Shown one piece after another: positions 5,849-6,052 of a stretch of 6,052 bases of DNA. The DNA lies in assembly GCA_001769005.1 (NCBI GenBank), contig MENE01000154.1, positions 15,766 to 21,817 on the forward strand, written 5' to 3'. Position 1 is the stretch's first letter; every line of letters begins with the position of its first letter. This DNA comes from Bacteroidetes bacterium GWA2_31_9b (GTDB taxonomy: Bacteria > Bacteroidota > Bacteroidia > Bacteroidales > UBA12077). The position numbers and the translations under genes were made by a program. A model generated the notes under the pieces. The model had not been told where the DNA came from and did not search any database. It saw only the letters and a program-made list of their open reading frames with translations.

Positions 5849-6052
5849 ATGAATTTAATTACACCACAAAACTGGGTTGATTACGAACTGATTGATTCCG
5901 GAAACTTTGAAAAACTTGAGCGATTTGGGAAGTACATTGTTTCACGTCCTGAGCCACAAGCTATTTGGGACAAAGCATTATCAGATAGCGAATGGCACAA
6001 AATGGCACATGCCGAATTCAGAAAAGAAAATACCGGAGGATTAACATCTGAA
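5849..6052 (+). CDS. Class I SAM-dependent methyltransferase, RlmI-like (N-terminal fragment, runs off the right edge)
   Basis: Sixty-eight codons are visible from ATG 5849, open to the edge. The start MNLITPQNWVDYELIDSG leads into NFEKLERFGKYIVSRPEPQAIW and SEWHKMAHAEF. The combination DYELIDSG, KLERFG and RPEPQAIW is typical of a COG1092-type group of class I methyltransferases related to RlmI, which forms m5C in 23S rRNA in E. coli. This group carries an N-terminal extension before the Rossmann-fold domain. The catalytic domain lies beyond the window, so neither the methylated base nor an intact full-length gene can be confirmed. Only 13 bases separate it from the RlhA-like gene, with no terminator or promoter between, so the two are probably co-transcribed and may be jointly concerned with ribosome modification. 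There is no clear Shine-Dalgarno sequence. Confidence 0.75.
   Translation, partial: MNLITPQNWVDYELIDSGNFEKLERFGKYIVSRPEPQAIWDKALSDSEWHKMAHAEFRKENTGGLTSE

Noticed and set aside
1..6052. CRISPR arrays, insertion sequences, transposase or integrase genes, toxin-antitoxin pairs.
   Set aside because: I saw no regular spaced repeats, terminal inverted repeats with a transposase, or small paired genes anywhere in the window.

Overview
The window looks like chromosomal DNA of a low-GC member of the Bacteroidota, perhaps a Bacteroidales- or Marinilabiliales-type organism; the rank below phylum is a guess. Four things point there. Candidate promoters have the Bacteroidota form, with a TTTG-like -33 box and a TAnnTTTG -7 box. 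Shine-Dalgarno sequences are absent or weak. The tRNA gene has no encoded CCA end. The TrmH-family protein carries a KPGNLG motif that I associate with this phylum. Intergenic DNA is very AT-rich (20% GC by hand count at 721-840, 14% at 1101-1200).

Layout. On the left, running leftward off the edge, is the N-terminal part of a polytopic membrane protein that resembles Wzx-type polysaccharide flippases (<1-712). A tRNA-His gene (890-964) follows on the + strand with its own promoter, then a strong intrinsic terminator (972-1003). Next is a compact, GC-richer block with hairpins (about 1013-1096) that resembles a dispersed intergenic repeat. Positions 1206-3065 encode a 619-residue protein with five membrane helices and a periplasmic alkaline-phosphatase/sulfatase-fold domain; it matches the YejM/PbgA/LapC family along its whole length. 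A TrmH/SpoU-family RNA 2'-O-methyltransferase (3073-3870, - strand) converges on it with only 7 bases between the stop codons. After a 141-base divergent promoter region comes a U32-family protein of the RlhA type (4012-5835), followed 13 bases later by the start of a class I SAM-dependent RlmI-like methyltransferase (5849->6052).

How the genes fit together. The right half is a group of three probable rRNA-modification genes: the SPOUT methyltransferase read leftward, and the RlhA-like and RlmI-like genes read rightward, probably as one operon. Both sides of the divergent region have a TTTG-N20-(T/A)AnnTTTG promoter. The left half holds cell-envelope genes, namely the flippase and the YejM-like protein, separated by tRNA-His.

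No CRISPR array, insertion sequence, prophage or clearly new system is visible. The items most worth a second look are the YejM-like protein with an apparently complete metal-dependent active site in a Bacteroidota background, and the hairpin block with its partial copy of the tRNA 3' end just downstream of tRNA-His.
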